Shown: piece after piece, positions 38,738 through 48,331 of the stretch
Layout: the number at the start of each line of letters is the position of its first letter
How positions within the stretch are numbered: the stretch's first letter is position 1
Source: Colwellia sp. C1TZA3
Lineage (GTDB): Bacteria; Pseudomonadota; Gammaproteobacteria; Enterobacterales; Alteromonadaceae
Assembly: GCF_007954265.1 (NCBI RefSeq)
Contig: NZ_VOLS01000018.1
Location: forward strand, 1 to 64,000
Direction: 5' to 3'
Length of the DNA: 64,000 nucleotides
Program-made: the position numbers and the translations under genes
Notes under the pieces: model-generated
Database searches by the model: none
The model's input: the letters and a program-made list of their open reading frames with translations, nothing else
What the model was told of the DNA's origin: nothing

Positions 38738-39146
38738 ACCAGATTCCTTTACTGCTCTTTATTAAATAACTCAAGCTTTTAATAACTGAAGGCGCCAAAG
38801 CCAATAAAACTCTCACAATAAATGCATGACTATTAACTACACTAGCCTAATTAGTCTTAAAATATATGACCTTTGCAATGCTAATTCAAATTGGATTGAC
38901 ATATACCGACAAGCTGTTGATGTTTTCTTAACTTCTTAGCTAGTTTATACATACTGAGTGTCTATTTCATTCAAAACAATATTTTATGTTCAATCAATAG
39001 ACTTACAGTCATTTACTGACAACCAAAACCTATTTATTTCTTACCTAACTAAATAATTACATTATTATTAAGATTATTAGTAGCCTAGGATACAAAAGAA
39101 GAGAGCCTAACTCTCTTCTTTAAAATTTACTTTGCTTTCTTAGTGA
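38738..39146. other. Gap between the two mshA genes
   Basis: A 409-bp AT-rich gap. Apart from a hairpin at 39095-39121 I see no gene. A promoter for the downstream pilin copy is possible but was not identified. Confidence 0.5.
39095..39121 (-). terminator. Hairpin terminator after the first mshA
   Basis: AAAGAAGAGAG at 39095-39105 pairs with CTCTCTTCTTT at 39111-39121 around CCTAA. It lies 26 bp after the mshA stop. The T-run on the minus strand is short, so it may be partial, letting some transcripts continue into mshCDOPQ. Confidence 0.65.
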
Positions 39147-39683
39147 CTATAAACATTCAACTACTTGAATATTTGGCATAGCACCTGCAGCAGTCGATTC
39201 TGTATAAAAAGTAAAACAATTATTAGCATCGGTTGCGGTGTACGGGCTAGCAGGGATAGCTGTAGGAGCGGTCTTACCGGTAGGATAAACAACAAATGAA
39301 TCGCCAATCTTATCCGTTGTAAAGTTGTCAGCAACTTCTATTAAAGTAGTCCAATCACCTAGTCCAGTCGCATCTGAATAATCACCTAACGGGTAACCAA
39401 AATTAATATCTAAAACGACACTATTCACCATTACATTGTTAGTAGTAGCTGAAGCGGTATCCTGATTACCTTTTATTAACGATTTACTATTCACCAATGC
39501 AGCAGCTGTTTGCATTGACGCTTTAACCGCTTGTAATGTTGCAGTTTTAGCATCGTCTTGTAAGTTAATAAACTTAGGTGCCGCCGTAGCCGCTAAAATA
39601 CCCAAAATAACAATAACTACCACTAACTCAATTAGAGTAAAACCTTTTTGCTGACTAAAACTATTATTTGTTAACTGCTTCAT
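39147..39683 (-). CDS. mshA: MshA, MSHA major pilin
   Basis: A 178-residue type IVa pilin, the length usual for MshA. The leader ends QQKG and mature protein starts FTLIELVVVIVILGILAATAAPKFINLQDDAKTATLQ. A cysteine pair near the end (ANNCFTFY and VVECL) gives the D-loop. It sits right behind mshB and has a terminator after it, the usual layout for an abundant pilin. It is the better candidate for the major subunit, although the paralog at 38279 is similar. Confidence 0.9.
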   Translation of the reverse strand: MKQLTNNSFSQQKGFTLIELVVVIVILGILAATAAPKFINLQDDAKTATLQAVKASMQTAAALVNSKSLIKGNQDTASATTNNVMVNSVVLDINFGYPLGDYSDATGLGDWTTLIEVADNFTTDKIGDSFVVYPTGKTAPTAIPASPYTATDANNCFTFYTESTAAGAMPNIQVVECL

Positions 39684-39721
39684 AACATAAACCTTTATTG
39701 TTAATAATTAATGACTGTTGA

Positions 39722-40342
39722 TTAATTATTGTTGATATAAACAACGACTGAACTGTCCGCTGGTTGGTAAGTAAAACTGTTGCCCGTGCTGGTTAAAGCA
39801 TTAGGGTCAGCAAAGTCATTATTCTCATCTTTATTTAAGGTTTCTTTTAAATAAAAATGGCATAAAGTTGTCGCACCCGTACCCGACTTAGCGGCTAGGT
39901 AAGCTATTCTACTGTCACTATTTAATGTGGCAATCGTGTCAGTTAACCGTGGCGGTTGTTGAAAAACATTTTGCCATATATCAACACAGTTTGCCGCGGT
40001 AAAGTCATCTAATGCGGCGCCATTGTTTTGACCTGCAACTGACGACACCACGTAACCTGGACGAATACTGCTCGCTTCGGTGGTTAAAATTAATTCTGTG
40101 CCATCATATTCAACCATGTTTTGGCTACTTGTATCTTGTGGACGGCCTTCAGCTTCCCATTGAGCACGCACCAATGACACTGCGGTAGCGAAACCGCCGG
40201 CCATGCCTTCAATATTGGCTTGCTTAGCTTGATCAGTTAAGTCAAGAAACTTAGGAATTGCCGTCACCGCCAAAAAACCTAGAATCACCACCACAATAAC
40301 TAATTCTATAAGGGTAAAACCTGACTGCTTATTCATAACCAC
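39722..40342 (-). CDS. mshB: MshB, MSHA minor pilin
   Basis: A 206-residue prepilin with a short leader (MVMNKQSG) and FTLIELVIVVVILGFLAVTAIPKFLDLTDQAKQANIEG. The body is longer than MshA and ends in PADSSVVVYINNN. AGAGGTGG precedes the start. It is the first gene of the pilin half of the locus, where V. cholerae has its second msh promoter; the 374-bp gap upstream supports this. Confidence 0.9.
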   Translation of the reverse strand: MVMNKQSGFTLIELVIVVVILGFLAVTAIPKFLDLTDQAKQANIEGMAGGFATAVSLVRAQWEAEGRPQDTSSQNMVEYDGTELILTTEASSIRPGYVVSSVAGQNNGAALDDFTAANCVDIWQNVFQQPPRLTDTIATLNSDSRIAYLAAKSGTGATTLCHFYLKETLNKDENNDFADPNALTSTGNSFTYQPADSSVVVYINNN

Positions 40343-40575
40343 CTCTTAACGGTTTATTGACGTTTTCTGAACGCTTTCTTGACGTTTTGTGAAAGCTTTC
40401 TTAAAGCTTTCACAAAGATAATGTTGGCTTGACTATCTTGACGACTGTAATTTTATTTTAACAACTAAATGTCAACAATGTAACTGACTTATTGACACTA
40501 TGAGCTAAATATTTAAAAAAAACTATAAAAACGCTATATAAATAGGCCTTTAATATATGTTTAATGTGTTTTCAA
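40343..40575 (-). promoter_or_regulatory. Leader/promoter region of mshB with a perfect hairpin
   Basis: A 14-bp perfect stem (40386-40399 with 40403-40416, core GTGAAAGCTTT, 3-base loop CTT) lies 44 bp upstream of the mshB start. No T-run follows on the minus strand, so it is not a normal terminator; a leader structure or an operator is possible. Short direct repeats containing AACGTCAA lie between it and the gene. Promoter boxes could not be fixed by eye. Confidence 0.5.
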
Positions 40576-40659
40576 CATACATTCTAACCTATCTGGCATG
40601 CATTCTAACCTATCTGACATGCATTCTAGCCCATATAACATCCATTTTAAGCTATATTA
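40576..40659. repeat. Four 21-bp direct repeats upstream of mshB
   Basis: Four consecutive 21-bp units: the first two, CATACATTCTAACCTATCTGG and CATGCATTCTAACCTATCTGA, differ at three positions; the next two decay. Twenty-one bases is two helical turns, so equivalent bases face the same side, as in binding-site arrays. It lies about 235 bp upstream of the mshB start. It also gives a short open frame on the plus strand that I do not believe. Confidence 0.8.
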
Positions 40660-40716
40660 CATACTCACACTTATTATACACTTACTATACACTTACTATA
40701 CATACGATATATGCAC

Positions 40717-41223
40717 TTAATGTGCCAACTTTATTTCACTAACTTTGCCATTATGGCGTTGATAAGTGAAATACTCACCGCTGGGTAAACTATATTGGCA
40801 ATAGGGTCGCACTTGCTTCTGCTGTTTAACCAACACGGCGCCGATAGGGTCTTTCATATACAGCAACGGGGCTTCCATCACATAGTGCCAAATTATTTGG
40901 CACGACAAAGATTTATTATCACTATCGACCCAGCCTGACTTATTGACCGGCACTTGCAATATACGACCACCGTCAGCTTGAATTTGGTGACTGGCCACGC
41001 TAACAAAGCGCGGGTTTAAGTCCATAAACCATTGGCCGCGAATACCATTGACTCGCGCGGAAAAAACTTGCGCTATTGAGGCAAACCCTGCCTGGCTTAT
41101 TTGTCCTTGCTGCTTTAAAAAGTAAAAAATAAAACTCGCCATTAATGACCCTACAAGGATTACCACCAGCAAAATTTCGGTTAATGACTTTTCACTTTTT
41201 TCCGCCACTTGTAATGATGTCAT
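40717..41223 (-). CDS. mshF: MshF
   Basis: A 168-residue protein with one membrane segment at about 15-33 (TEILLVVILVGSLMASFIFYFL). Weak pseudopilin-like character is present but without a GFTLIE site. Its position between mshG and mshB identifies it as MshF, whose function is poorly known. It ends the assembly half of the locus. Confidence 0.8.
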   Translation of the reverse strand: MTSLQVAEKSEKSLTEILLVVILVGSLMASFIFYFLKQQGQISQAGFASIAQVFSARVNGIRGQWFMDLNPRFVSVASHQIQADGGRILQVPVNKSGWVDSDNKSLSCQIIWHYVMEAPLLYMKDPIGAVLVKQQKQVRPYCQYSLPSGEYFTYQRHNGKVSEIKLAH

Positions 41224-41251
41224 GATATTTTCATCCTAATAACACCCAAAC

Positions 41252-42490
41252 TTACTTGCCTTGAAAGGCTGACATCATATTCCACATTGGGCTAAATATA
41301 CCCAAGGCTAGTATTAACACCATGCCAGCGACTATGGCGATTAGAATAGGCTCAATACGTGCGGTTAAGGTACTTAGCTCATAATCAACCTCGCGCTCGT
41401 AGTAGTCGCCCACTTCGGCTAACAATTCGTCAACCCGACCGGTTTCTTCACCAACCGCAATCATTTGTAGTACCAGCGGGGTAAATAACGCACTGGTCGA
41501 TGATGAACGTAACAAACTTTCGCCACTTTCAATACTGCTACGCATCGCCAGAATTTTGTCGCGCATATAAGTATTGTCAACCGCGTCAGCCACTAAGGTT
41601 AAGCCGGTGGTCATAGGCACACCCGCACGTAAAATAATAGAGAAGCTGTGGGCAAAGCGTGACAATATTGAGCGTTCAATAACGCTACCGACAATCGGCA
41701 GTTTTAACTTGCGTTTATCCCAGACATACATGCCAGCCGGTGTGGCTAAATAACGTTTTAGTGAAAAAGTGCCTGCAATACTGGCGATTAACATATGTGG
41801 CCAATAATTGAGAAAAAAGTTTGAACTAGCAATCAGCATTTTTGTTGTCACAGGTAAATCAGCGCCTAGTTTACTGAACATATTGGCAAAGGTCGGGATA
41901 ACAAAAATATTTAAAATAACTAAAGCAGCCACCAAGGCAATTAAAACAAAGCTCGGGTAGCGCAAGGCGGTTTTAATGCGTTTTCGGGTTTCTTGCTCGC
42001 GCTCAAAATAACCGGCAAGCTTTAAAAAGGCATCATCAAGGTTACCGGTGTTTTCACCGACATGCACCAGTGAGACAAATAACGGGTTAAATATTTTTGG
42101 GTGTTTGTGCAAGCTAGTCGACAGGGGAAAACCGCCTTCTAGCTGTGTTGAAATATCAATTAACGCTGACTTTAATTTTACTGAGCTACTCGATTCTGCC
42201 ATACCTTTAATGGCTCTTAAAATAGGTACGCCTGATCTGACTAAGGCATACATTTGTCGACAAAAAACAATAACGTCATCAAGGGTTACTTGATTAAGGC
42301 CTAATAAGTCCTCGATATCAATCTCTTTAGTGGCAACGCTGGTATTAGCGTGTTTTGCACTTTCTATTGATATCGGGATAATACGTTTGCGGGACAATTG
42401 CTCGGCCACCATGGCAGAGTTGGCCGCTTCAATAACCCCCTTTACTTGGCTACCGTTGGCATCTCGGCCAATATAATTAAATGCGGGCAT
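41252..42490 (-). CDS. mshG: MshG, inner-membrane platform protein (PilC/GspF family)
   Basis: A 412-residue protein with two GspF repeats and about three membrane segments (around 170-190, 220-240, 380-400). Family phrases such as FCRQMYALVRSGVPIL and FAHSFSIILRAGVPMTTGL mark the two repeats. It connects the MshE ATPase to the pilus. It lies 11 bp after mshE. Confidence 0.93.
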   Translation of the reverse strand: MPAFNYIGRDANGSQVKGVIEAANSAMVAEQLSRKRIIPISIESAKHANTSVATKEIDIEDLLGLNQVTLDDVIVFCRQMYALVRSGVPILRAIKGMAESSSSVKLKSALIDISTQLEGGFPLSTSLHKHPKIFNPLFVSLVHVGENTGNLDDAFLKLAGYFEREQETRKRIKTALRYPSFVLIALVAALVILNIFVIPTFANMFSKLGADLPVTTKMLIASSNFFLNYWPHMLIASIAGTFSLKRYLATPAGMYVWDKRKLKLPIVGSVIERSILSRFAHSFSIILRAGVPMTTGLTLVADAVDNTYMRDKILAMRSSIESGESLLRSSSTSALFTPLVLQMIAVGEETGRVDELLAEVGDYYEREVDYELSTLTARIEPILIAIVAGMVLILALGIFSPMWNMMSAFQGK

Positions 42491-42501
42491 AATATTATGA
42501 C

Positions 42502-44217
42502 TTATCCTGTAACATCAACGGTTTCTACTAAACGTAGTACTTCTTCAACACTAGTAACACCAAGTTTAGCGTAATCGAATGTGGCTAATGCTAGCGGCCT
42601 AAAACCTGGATGTTCTTTTGCGGCTAAGGTGAAGGCTTCGGTGTCGTTACGCTTTAAAGCCGCCATCATCGGCTCGTTCATTTCTAATAACTCAAAAACA
42701 CCAATACGGCCTTTATAACCGGTATATTGGCAGGTTTGACAACCTCGACCATGGCTGAACTCAAGGGCTTTAATATCTTCGGCAACCAGATGAGACAGCC
42801 ACATTATTTCTTGCGGCTCGGGTTGATAAGCCTGTCGGCAACTTTCACACACTTTGCGCACTAAGCGCTGAGCAATAATAGCGCGCAGCGAACTGCCGAC
42901 TAAAAAGCCTGCTGCGCCCATATCTAAAAGACGCAAAGCACTGGTAATAGCATCGTTGGTATGTAGTGTTGATAACACTAAGTGACCCGTTAATGCACCT
43001 CGCAAGCCAATTTCTACCGTTTCTTGGTCGCGCATCTCACCCACCATAAGAATGTCAGGGTCTTGTCGTAAGGCAGTACGTAACACAGTAGAAAAGGTAA
43101 GATTAATTTTACTGTTAACTTGTACCTGATTAACCCGCGGTAAGCGATATTCTACCGGGTCTTCTACTGTGATAATTTTTTTGCTGGCTTTATTGAGTTC
43201 ACTTAATGCTGCATACAAGGTGGTGGTTTTACCACTACCGGTTGGGCCGGTGACAAGTACCATACCGTGTGGTCGTGAAATTTGATGACGAATGCGTTTA
43301 ACAAAGTCTTCTGGCATACCGGTTTCGTCAAGCGACAACAAGCCCGCTGACTGATCAAGCAAACGCATAACTACAGATTCACCATATTGCACTGGCATAG
43401 TTGACATACGAACATCGATATTATGACCCTTAATTTTTAAATTAAAGCGACCATCTTGCGGTAAGCGTTTTTCTGAAATGTCTAAGCCGGCCATCAGTTT
43501 TAAGCGTAAAACCATGGCTGAGGCAATTTTATTCTCTTTTAAGATGTTTTCTTGCAGCACGCCATCAATACGCTGACGAATACGCAGGGCGTTTTCATCT
43601 GGTTCAATATGAACATCAGAGGCGCGCATTTGCACGGCATCTTCAAACACTGACTGTAATAATTTACCGACCGTTGCATCGCCACCTTCGGCAAGGAAGT
43701 CATTTGAAATATCAAAGTTATTACTTTGATCATATTCTTCCTCTAATTGGCTAGCAAACGATTCTATATCTGCGGTGCGTCGATATAAACCGTCAAAGGC
43801 ATTAAAGAGTTGCGACTCCATCACTACAGCAATTTTTAAGCGTTTTGGTGCTAACATTTGCTCTAGTTGATCAAGAGCACTTAAATCAGCAGGATCGCTC
43901 ATGCCAATTAGCACAGCGTCACCTTGGTCTTCAATAACAATAGCGCGTAAACGTCGTGCATGCACCTCGGGTAATAATATCGCTACTTCGGGCGCAATTC
44001 TGCGTTGGCTGATATCTAAAAAAGGTACATCGAGTTGTTGGGCAAAAAACTCTAGTAGTTTTCGTTCATTAATGTGGCCTAACTCAATTAAAGCAGCCCC
44101 GAGTTTTCGGCCACTGGTTTTTTGGCTGCTTAGCGCCTCCATCAGTTGCTCATTACTGATAATATTTTCGTAAACAAGTAAATCGCCCAAACGCATTTTT
44201 AATTTAGGTGCTGCCAT
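42502..44217 (-). CDS. mshE: MshE, extension ATPase with c-di-GMP-binding N-terminus
   Basis: A 571-residue GspE/PilB-type ATPase. The N-terminal MshEN domain holds RLGDLLVYENIISNEQLMEAL and KLGAALIELGHI at 5-60, the tandem motif that binds cyclic-di-GMP in the V. cholerae protein. Walker A GPTGSGKTTT lies near residue 326. Two CxxC pairs (CESC, CQTC) near 455-480 make the zinc site. It powers MSHA extension in response to c-di-GMP. It starts right after mshN with GGAGAA as ribosome site. Confidence 0.95.
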   Translation of the reverse strand: MAAPKLKMRLGDLLVYENIISNEQLMEALSSQKTSGRKLGAALIELGHINERKLLEFFAQQLDVPFLDISQRRIAPEVAILLPEVHARRLRAIVIEDQGDAVLIGMSDPADLSALDQLEQMLAPKRLKIAVVMESQLFNAFDGLYRRTADIESFASQLEEEYDQSNNFDISNDFLAEGGDATVGKLLQSVFEDAVQMRASDVHIEPDENALRIRQRIDGVLQENILKENKIASAMVLRLKLMAGLDISEKRLPQDGRFNLKIKGHNIDVRMSTMPVQYGESVVMRLLDQSAGLLSLDETGMPEDFVKRIRHQISRPHGMVLVTGPTGSGKTTTLYAALSELNKASKKIITVEDPVEYRLPRVNQVQVNSKINLTFSTVLRTALRQDPDILMVGEMRDQETVEIGLRGALTGHLVLSTLHTNDAITSALRLLDMGAAGFLVGSSLRAIIAQRLVRKVCESCRQAYQPEPQEIMWLSHLVAEDIKALEFSHGRGCQTCQYTGYKGRIGVFELLEMNEPMMAALKRNDTEAFTLAAKEHPGFRPLALATFDYAKLGVTSVEEVLRLVETVDVTG

Positions 44218-44218
44218 A

Positions 44219-45409
44219 TTATTCTCCTAACTCTATCAGGCGTTGTCGAGCAAATTGCATCGCACTGGTAGATAAATTATTGCGTGTTATTGCTTGCTTA
44301 TAGGCGTCTCGTGCTGGCACAAAATTGCCCAAACTGTCCAATGAAACTGCAACGCCTAACCACCATCGACCAACATCAGGCTCTAATGTTATTAATTTTC
44401 GGTAAGCGGTAATAGCGCTGTTGTGCTCATTAAGTTCTGCTGACGCATTAGCTAATAGTATTTGTATTTCAGTACTATTACTGGCTTTTATTGGCCGTAA
44501 TACATTGTATGCCTGCCTCGGCTGACCTTGTTCGTAGTAAATTCTAGCACTCATTAAACGCATTGCTTCTGCTTGCGGTGCTAATGCAATACCTTGTGAC
44601 AACAGATTAACCGCATCTCGAAAATATTTTTTACCATACCATAACGCGGCAAGCTGTTTTCGTGCCGTTTCATGTTCAGGTATCACCAGTAAAACCTCCT
44701 CAAATAACGCTTCAGCTTTAGCAAGATTATTGCGTTCCATGGCTTGTTCAGCTTCAGATATTTTATTTACTGCCAAGGCTTGTGGTGATAATTGTGTCCG
44801 GGAAATAGTTAAACTTGGCTTAGCTTGGGGCGTTTCATTCGCTGACTCTGCTGCTAGTTTAGCTTTAGGTTCAGGTTCTAATTTAGGCTCAGGTTCAAGT
44901 TCTAGTTCTAGTTCTAGTTTAGTTTTAGCGATATTGTCGACCACTTGTTGCTCTGCAGTATTAACAAGCGCTGCGCTTTTTTCTGTCACTGTTGCGACTA
45001 CGCTACTGACTTTGCTCTCATTTTTTTGCTGTAGATTACTCGCCAAGGCGCTGTTATTTTGAGCTTTAGCGTTAGAACTTGGCAATCTTGATGCAACAAT
45101 GGCGCTTGCTGCTTTTGTTGCTGCTAACTTCGCAGCAGATATTTTATTTACTTTGCTAGCGGCCAAATTTTGTTCTGTGGTCAGCCTTATGGATTCTTGC
45201 TGTACTTGCATTCTTAATTGCTGATTTTCATTGTAAAGCTGCCAGGCAAATATGCCCGCCACATTCAATATAACGATGATAGTGACGATAACTAGTACTA
45301 ACTTAGTGCTTGAATTTTTTGTCGGCGCAGAAACAGCAAGATTAGTGGCATTTTGGTGCTCAGTTTGACGCTTGTCTAAATCTTTTAACATTTGGTTAAT
45401 AACACTCAT
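44219..45409 (-). CDS. mshN: MshN, TPR protein
   Basis: A 396-residue inner-membrane protein. One membrane segment at about 42-60, a low-complexity linker with alternating Leu-Glu and Pro-Glu repeats at about 165-190, and C-terminal tetratricopeptide repeats from about 220. The start at 45409 (MSVINQMLKDLDKRQ) matches MshN proteins and gives an ATGA overlap with the mshM stop; an upstream GTG at 45433 is less likely. MshN helps pilus assembly in an unknown way. Confidence 0.88.
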   Translation of the reverse strand: MSVINQMLKDLDKRQTEHQNATNLAVSAPTKNSSTKLVLVIVTIIVILNVAGIFAWQLYNENQQLRMQVQQESIRLTTEQNLAASKVNKISAAKLAATKAASAIVASRLPSSNAKAQNNSALASNLQQKNESKVSSVVATVTEKSAALVNTAEQQVVDNIAKTKLELELELEPEPKLEPEPKAKLAAESANETPQAKPSLTISRTQLSPQALAVNKISEAEQAMERNNLAKAEALFEEVLLVIPEHETARKQLAALWYGKKYFRDAVNLLSQGIALAPQAEAMRLMSARIYYEQGQPRQAYNVLRPIKASNSTEIQILLANASAELNEHNSAITAYRKLITLEPDVGRWWLGVAVSLDSLGNFVPARDAYKQAITRNNLSTSAMQFARQRLIELGE

Positions 45410-46314
45410 AACAAGGTCGCCCAAATATCCCACGAAAAGTACACACCAGCTAAAACGGTAACAATGAACAAGCTAATGAGATAAAATTTTCGTGATGTTT
45501 TATCTTGCATACCTTCAGTATCTTCTATGGCTCGGCTTAAATGTTTATTGGTTAGTTGATAGCGACCTTCACCATAAGCGAGCATCAACATTTTATGACA
45601 AATAATATTAATCAGCCTTGGAATGCCACCACTGACTTTAGCCACTTTTTTTGCCAAAGCCCGACTAAATAAATGTGCGCCGTTATGGCCCGCCACTTGT
45701 AATCGGTGTTGAATATAATGCTCGACCTCAAGCGTGTTCAACGGGCGCAATTTATAAGAAAATGTAATACGTTGTTTCAATTGTCGAAAGGCCTTTTCAG
45801 CCAATCGTTCATCTAACTCTGGCTGGGCAAATAACACCACTTGTAATAATTTGCGGGTTTCGGTTTCAATATTGGTAAATAAGCGTAATGCCTCAAGACT
45901 CTCGCTAGGTAGCGCCTGCGCTTCATCGAGAATCAGCACTACGGAATGACCTTGGCTGTTTAGCTCTAATAGTCGTTGCTGAATACGTTGAGTTAACAGC
46001 TGCACCGACATACTTTGCGCCTGTTGCACATCTAACTCAACCGCTACCGCACGGCGTAATTCATCAGGTTCTAAATAGGGATTGGGAATATAAGCGGTAA
46101 CAAAATGATCGGGTATTTCATTTAACAATTTACGGCATATTAAGGTTTTGCCTGTGCCGACTTCACCGACCACTTTAATAAAACCTTCACCAGTTTTTAG
46201 CGCAGTAAACAGTACGGCTAGCGCCTCGTTGTGAGACTCTAAGCCCAAATAAAAATTAGTATTCGGGGTCAGGGTAAAGGGTAATTCCCTTAAGCCAAAA
46301 TGATAAAAATACAT
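45406..46314 (-). CDS. mshM: MshM, ExeA-like AAA ATPase
   Basis: A 302-residue AAA ATPase: Walker A GEVGTGKT at 50-57 and Walker B LILDEAQALP near 125-134, then a C-terminal membrane helix at about 278-297. ExeA/GspA-type proteins help the secretin assemble across the wall. It lies directly before mshN and 11 bp after mshL. Confidence 0.92.
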   Translation of the reverse strand: MYFYHFGLRELPFTLTPNTNFYLGLESHNEALAVLFTALKTGEGFIKVVGEVGTGKTLICRKLLNEIPDHFVTAYIPNPYLEPDELRRAVAVELDVQQAQSMSVQLLTQRIQQRLLELNSQGHSVVLILDEAQALPSESLEALRLFTNIETETRKLLQVVLFAQPELDERLAEKAFRQLKQRITFSYKLRPLNTLEVEHYIQHRLQVAGHNGAHLFSRALAKKVAKVSGGIPRLINIICHKMLMLAYGEGRYQLTNKHLSRAIEDTEGMQDKTSRKFYLISLFIVTVLAGVYFSWDIWATLL

Positions 46315-46325
46315 AAGGTTATAAC

Positions 46326-48017
46326 TTAATTGCTAGCGGCGTCTGCATCTTCAGGGAACCACTGTTTTAATAAAGCACGGGCATCTTGTAATTGGTTCTT
46401 CCAAGTGTCTTGGCCAATAACAATCGGTTTAAGTAAAATAACCAATTCTTTCTTTTGCACCGATTCACTTTTGCTCTTAAATAATGCGCCAACGATTGGG
46501 ATATCACCAAAAAAAGGCGTTTTAGACTCTAGATCAACTTTACGGGTTTCAATCAGACCACCAATAACAACAATTTCACCTGATTTAGCGCGAATAATGG
46601 TGTCAGATTCACGCACACTGCTTTGTGCCAGCGGCAAGATAATATCTTGATCACTTAAGCGAATAGTTTTTGTTTGCTCATCGGTGATAGTTACCGAAGG
46701 GTGAACATGTAAAATAACTTCACCGTCTGCATCAATCTGTGGCGTTACATCAAGTGCAATACCAGAAAAGAAAGGTGTCAAATCAATTTCAGGCGTTGTG
46801 GTGGTTGAAGTGCCTGTGGTGGTGGTGCTAGAAACATCAGTAACAAAATACTCATCTTCACCGACTTTGATGATCGCTTTTTGATTGTTTGTCGCGGTAA
46901 TTCTTGGACTAGAAAGTACCTGCACATTACCCTGTGTCGATAACAATTCAATCACGCCACTAAAGTCTTTATTCAGGAAACTTAAGTTAGTTATGCCACC
47001 AATGGTCGAAGCGATGGTATTGCCAGCAATATTACCCGATGTTGAAAAGCCAATATCAGTACTTTCAATATGCCCTAGTACTTGGTCCCACTTTACGCCT
47101 TGTTGGTAATCATCATTTAAGGTGACTTCCATTATTTTCGCTTCAATAATCACCTGACGGCGTAAGTGCTCTTCGGTTGTGGCAATGAAACGCTTAACTG
47201 CGGTTATCTCTGCAGGCATGGCTTTAATGGTGATTAGGCCGGCTTGTGGCGAGACAATGACAGATCGGCCATTTTCATTACCAACCAACGCGGTTAATGT
47301 TTCTTTTAATTCGGACCAAAAATCAGATTCATTTTCGGTAGAGATATTTACGCCACTGTTGCCACTACCGCTTTGGTTATTGCTACCGCTACCGCCGCCA
47401 TTACTACCGCTATTACCGTTGTTACTGCCACTACTTGAATTACTACTGCTTGAGTCATTATCAGAAACACCACCAGAGTTGACACTAGTGCTAGAGATAC
47501 CGCTACGTTTAACATACAAGTAGTCTAATGAAATAGTTTCCGTGCGAATACCGGCCGGATACACTTGAATAACCCGGCCTTCACGGCGAATGTCATAGCC
47601 ATAGAGTGACTCAATCACGTCGAGAGTTTCGTCTAAGGTAACATTTTTTAAATTCAGGGTGATGGTACCGCTAACGTCAGGATGAACAGCGATACTGTAG
47701 GGTGAATCCTCAACAATAGCGGCTAAAAACTGCTCTGCGGCAACACCGCTGGCGGCAATTTCTAGACGTTTTTCTGCTAGTAAGCCATGACGGGCTTGCT
47801 GAATTTCTTTTTGCATTAGCTCTTGGCGAACAGCGTTTGGTAGGGCTTGTAGTGGTTTAGGCGCTGCTGGCTGGTTGCTTTGAGCAATAGCCTTGTCTAA
47901 GGCTTGTATGACGTCAGTTGGCGGTTTTGGTGTTGATTGACAGCTGGCAAGTAGCAGTATCACTGAACAAGATAACAATTTAATTGGGTATTTTTTATTT
48001 TTATATACTTTTTTCAT
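46326..48017 (-). CDS. mshL: MshL, outer-membrane secretin lipoprotein
   Basis: A 563-residue secretin. The lipobox LLLASC is near residue 26. An STN-type domain (about 105-155) and an N1-like domain (about 240-300) surround a Ser/Gly/Asn-rich linker at about 185-225. The C-terminal secretin domain contains VLSSPRITATNNQKA and VIGGLIETRKVDLESKTPFFGDIPIVGALFKS. It forms the outer-membrane pore for the pilus. Its start overlaps the mshK stop by four bases. Confidence 0.94.
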   Translation of the reverse strand: MKKVYKNKKYPIKLLSCSVILLLASCQSTPKPPTDVIQALDKAIAQSNQPAAPKPLQALPNAVRQELMQKEIQQARHGLLAEKRLEIAASGVAAEQFLAAIVEDSPYSIAVHPDVSGTITLNLKNVTLDETLDVIESLYGYDIRREGRVIQVYPAGIRTETISLDYLYVKRSGISSTSVNSGGVSDNDSSSSNSSSGSNNGNSGSNGGGSGSNNQSGSGNSGVNISTENESDFWSELKETLTALVGNENGRSVIVSPQAGLITIKAMPAEITAVKRFIATTEEHLRRQVIIEAKIMEVTLNDDYQQGVKWDQVLGHIESTDIGFSTSGNIAGNTIASTIGGITNLSFLNKDFSGVIELLSTQGNVQVLSSPRITATNNQKAIIKVGEDEYFVTDVSSTTTTGTSTTTTPEIDLTPFFSGIALDVTPQIDADGEVILHVHPSVTITDEQTKTIRLSDQDIILPLAQSSVRESDTIIRAKSGEIVVIGGLIETRKVDLESKTPFFGDIPIVGALFKSKSESVQKKELVILLKPIVIGQDTWKNQLQDARALLKQWFPEDADAASN

Positions 48018-48331
48018 TGTGAGTTCACTATGACACCGGAAAATAATGATAATTCCATTCTACCTTGTGGCGAATCTAATACCACCCCATTGGCATTGAT
48101 TGCGATCAATGCAAAGCTTTTATATTTATCACCAACATTAAGTACTTGGCCATTAATAATCGCTTTTTTATTATTATTACTTTGGATAACTGACTGCAAA
48201 ATTAACGTCGTGCTTTTTTCGCTACTATTAGCTGATGCCACTGCACCAAAAGGCTTAGTGGGATCAACTTGTTGACTATTTGCGTATTGAGGCAAAAATA
48301 ATAGTAGTGCAACGAGGATGATTTTATACAC
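48014..48331 (-). CDS. mshK: MshK
   Basis: About 105 residues with a signal peptide (ILVALLLFLPQYANS) and the PilP/GspC-like phrases DPTKPFG and AIINGQVLNVGDKY. It should bridge the inner-membrane complex and the secretin. The probable start is GTG 48331, with AGGAG upstream; it overlaps the end of mshJ. Confidence 0.82.
   Translation of the reverse strand: MYKIILVALLLFLPQYANSQQVDPTKPFGAVASANSSEKSTTLILQSVIQSNNNKKAIINGQVLNVGDKYKSFALIAINANGVVLDSPQGRMELSLFSGVIVNSQ

Noticed and set aside
40557-40742. A plus-strand frame with heptapeptide-like repeats upstream of mshB
   Set aside because: It is the 21-bp repeat read as protein; no ribosome site and it overlaps the mshF end.
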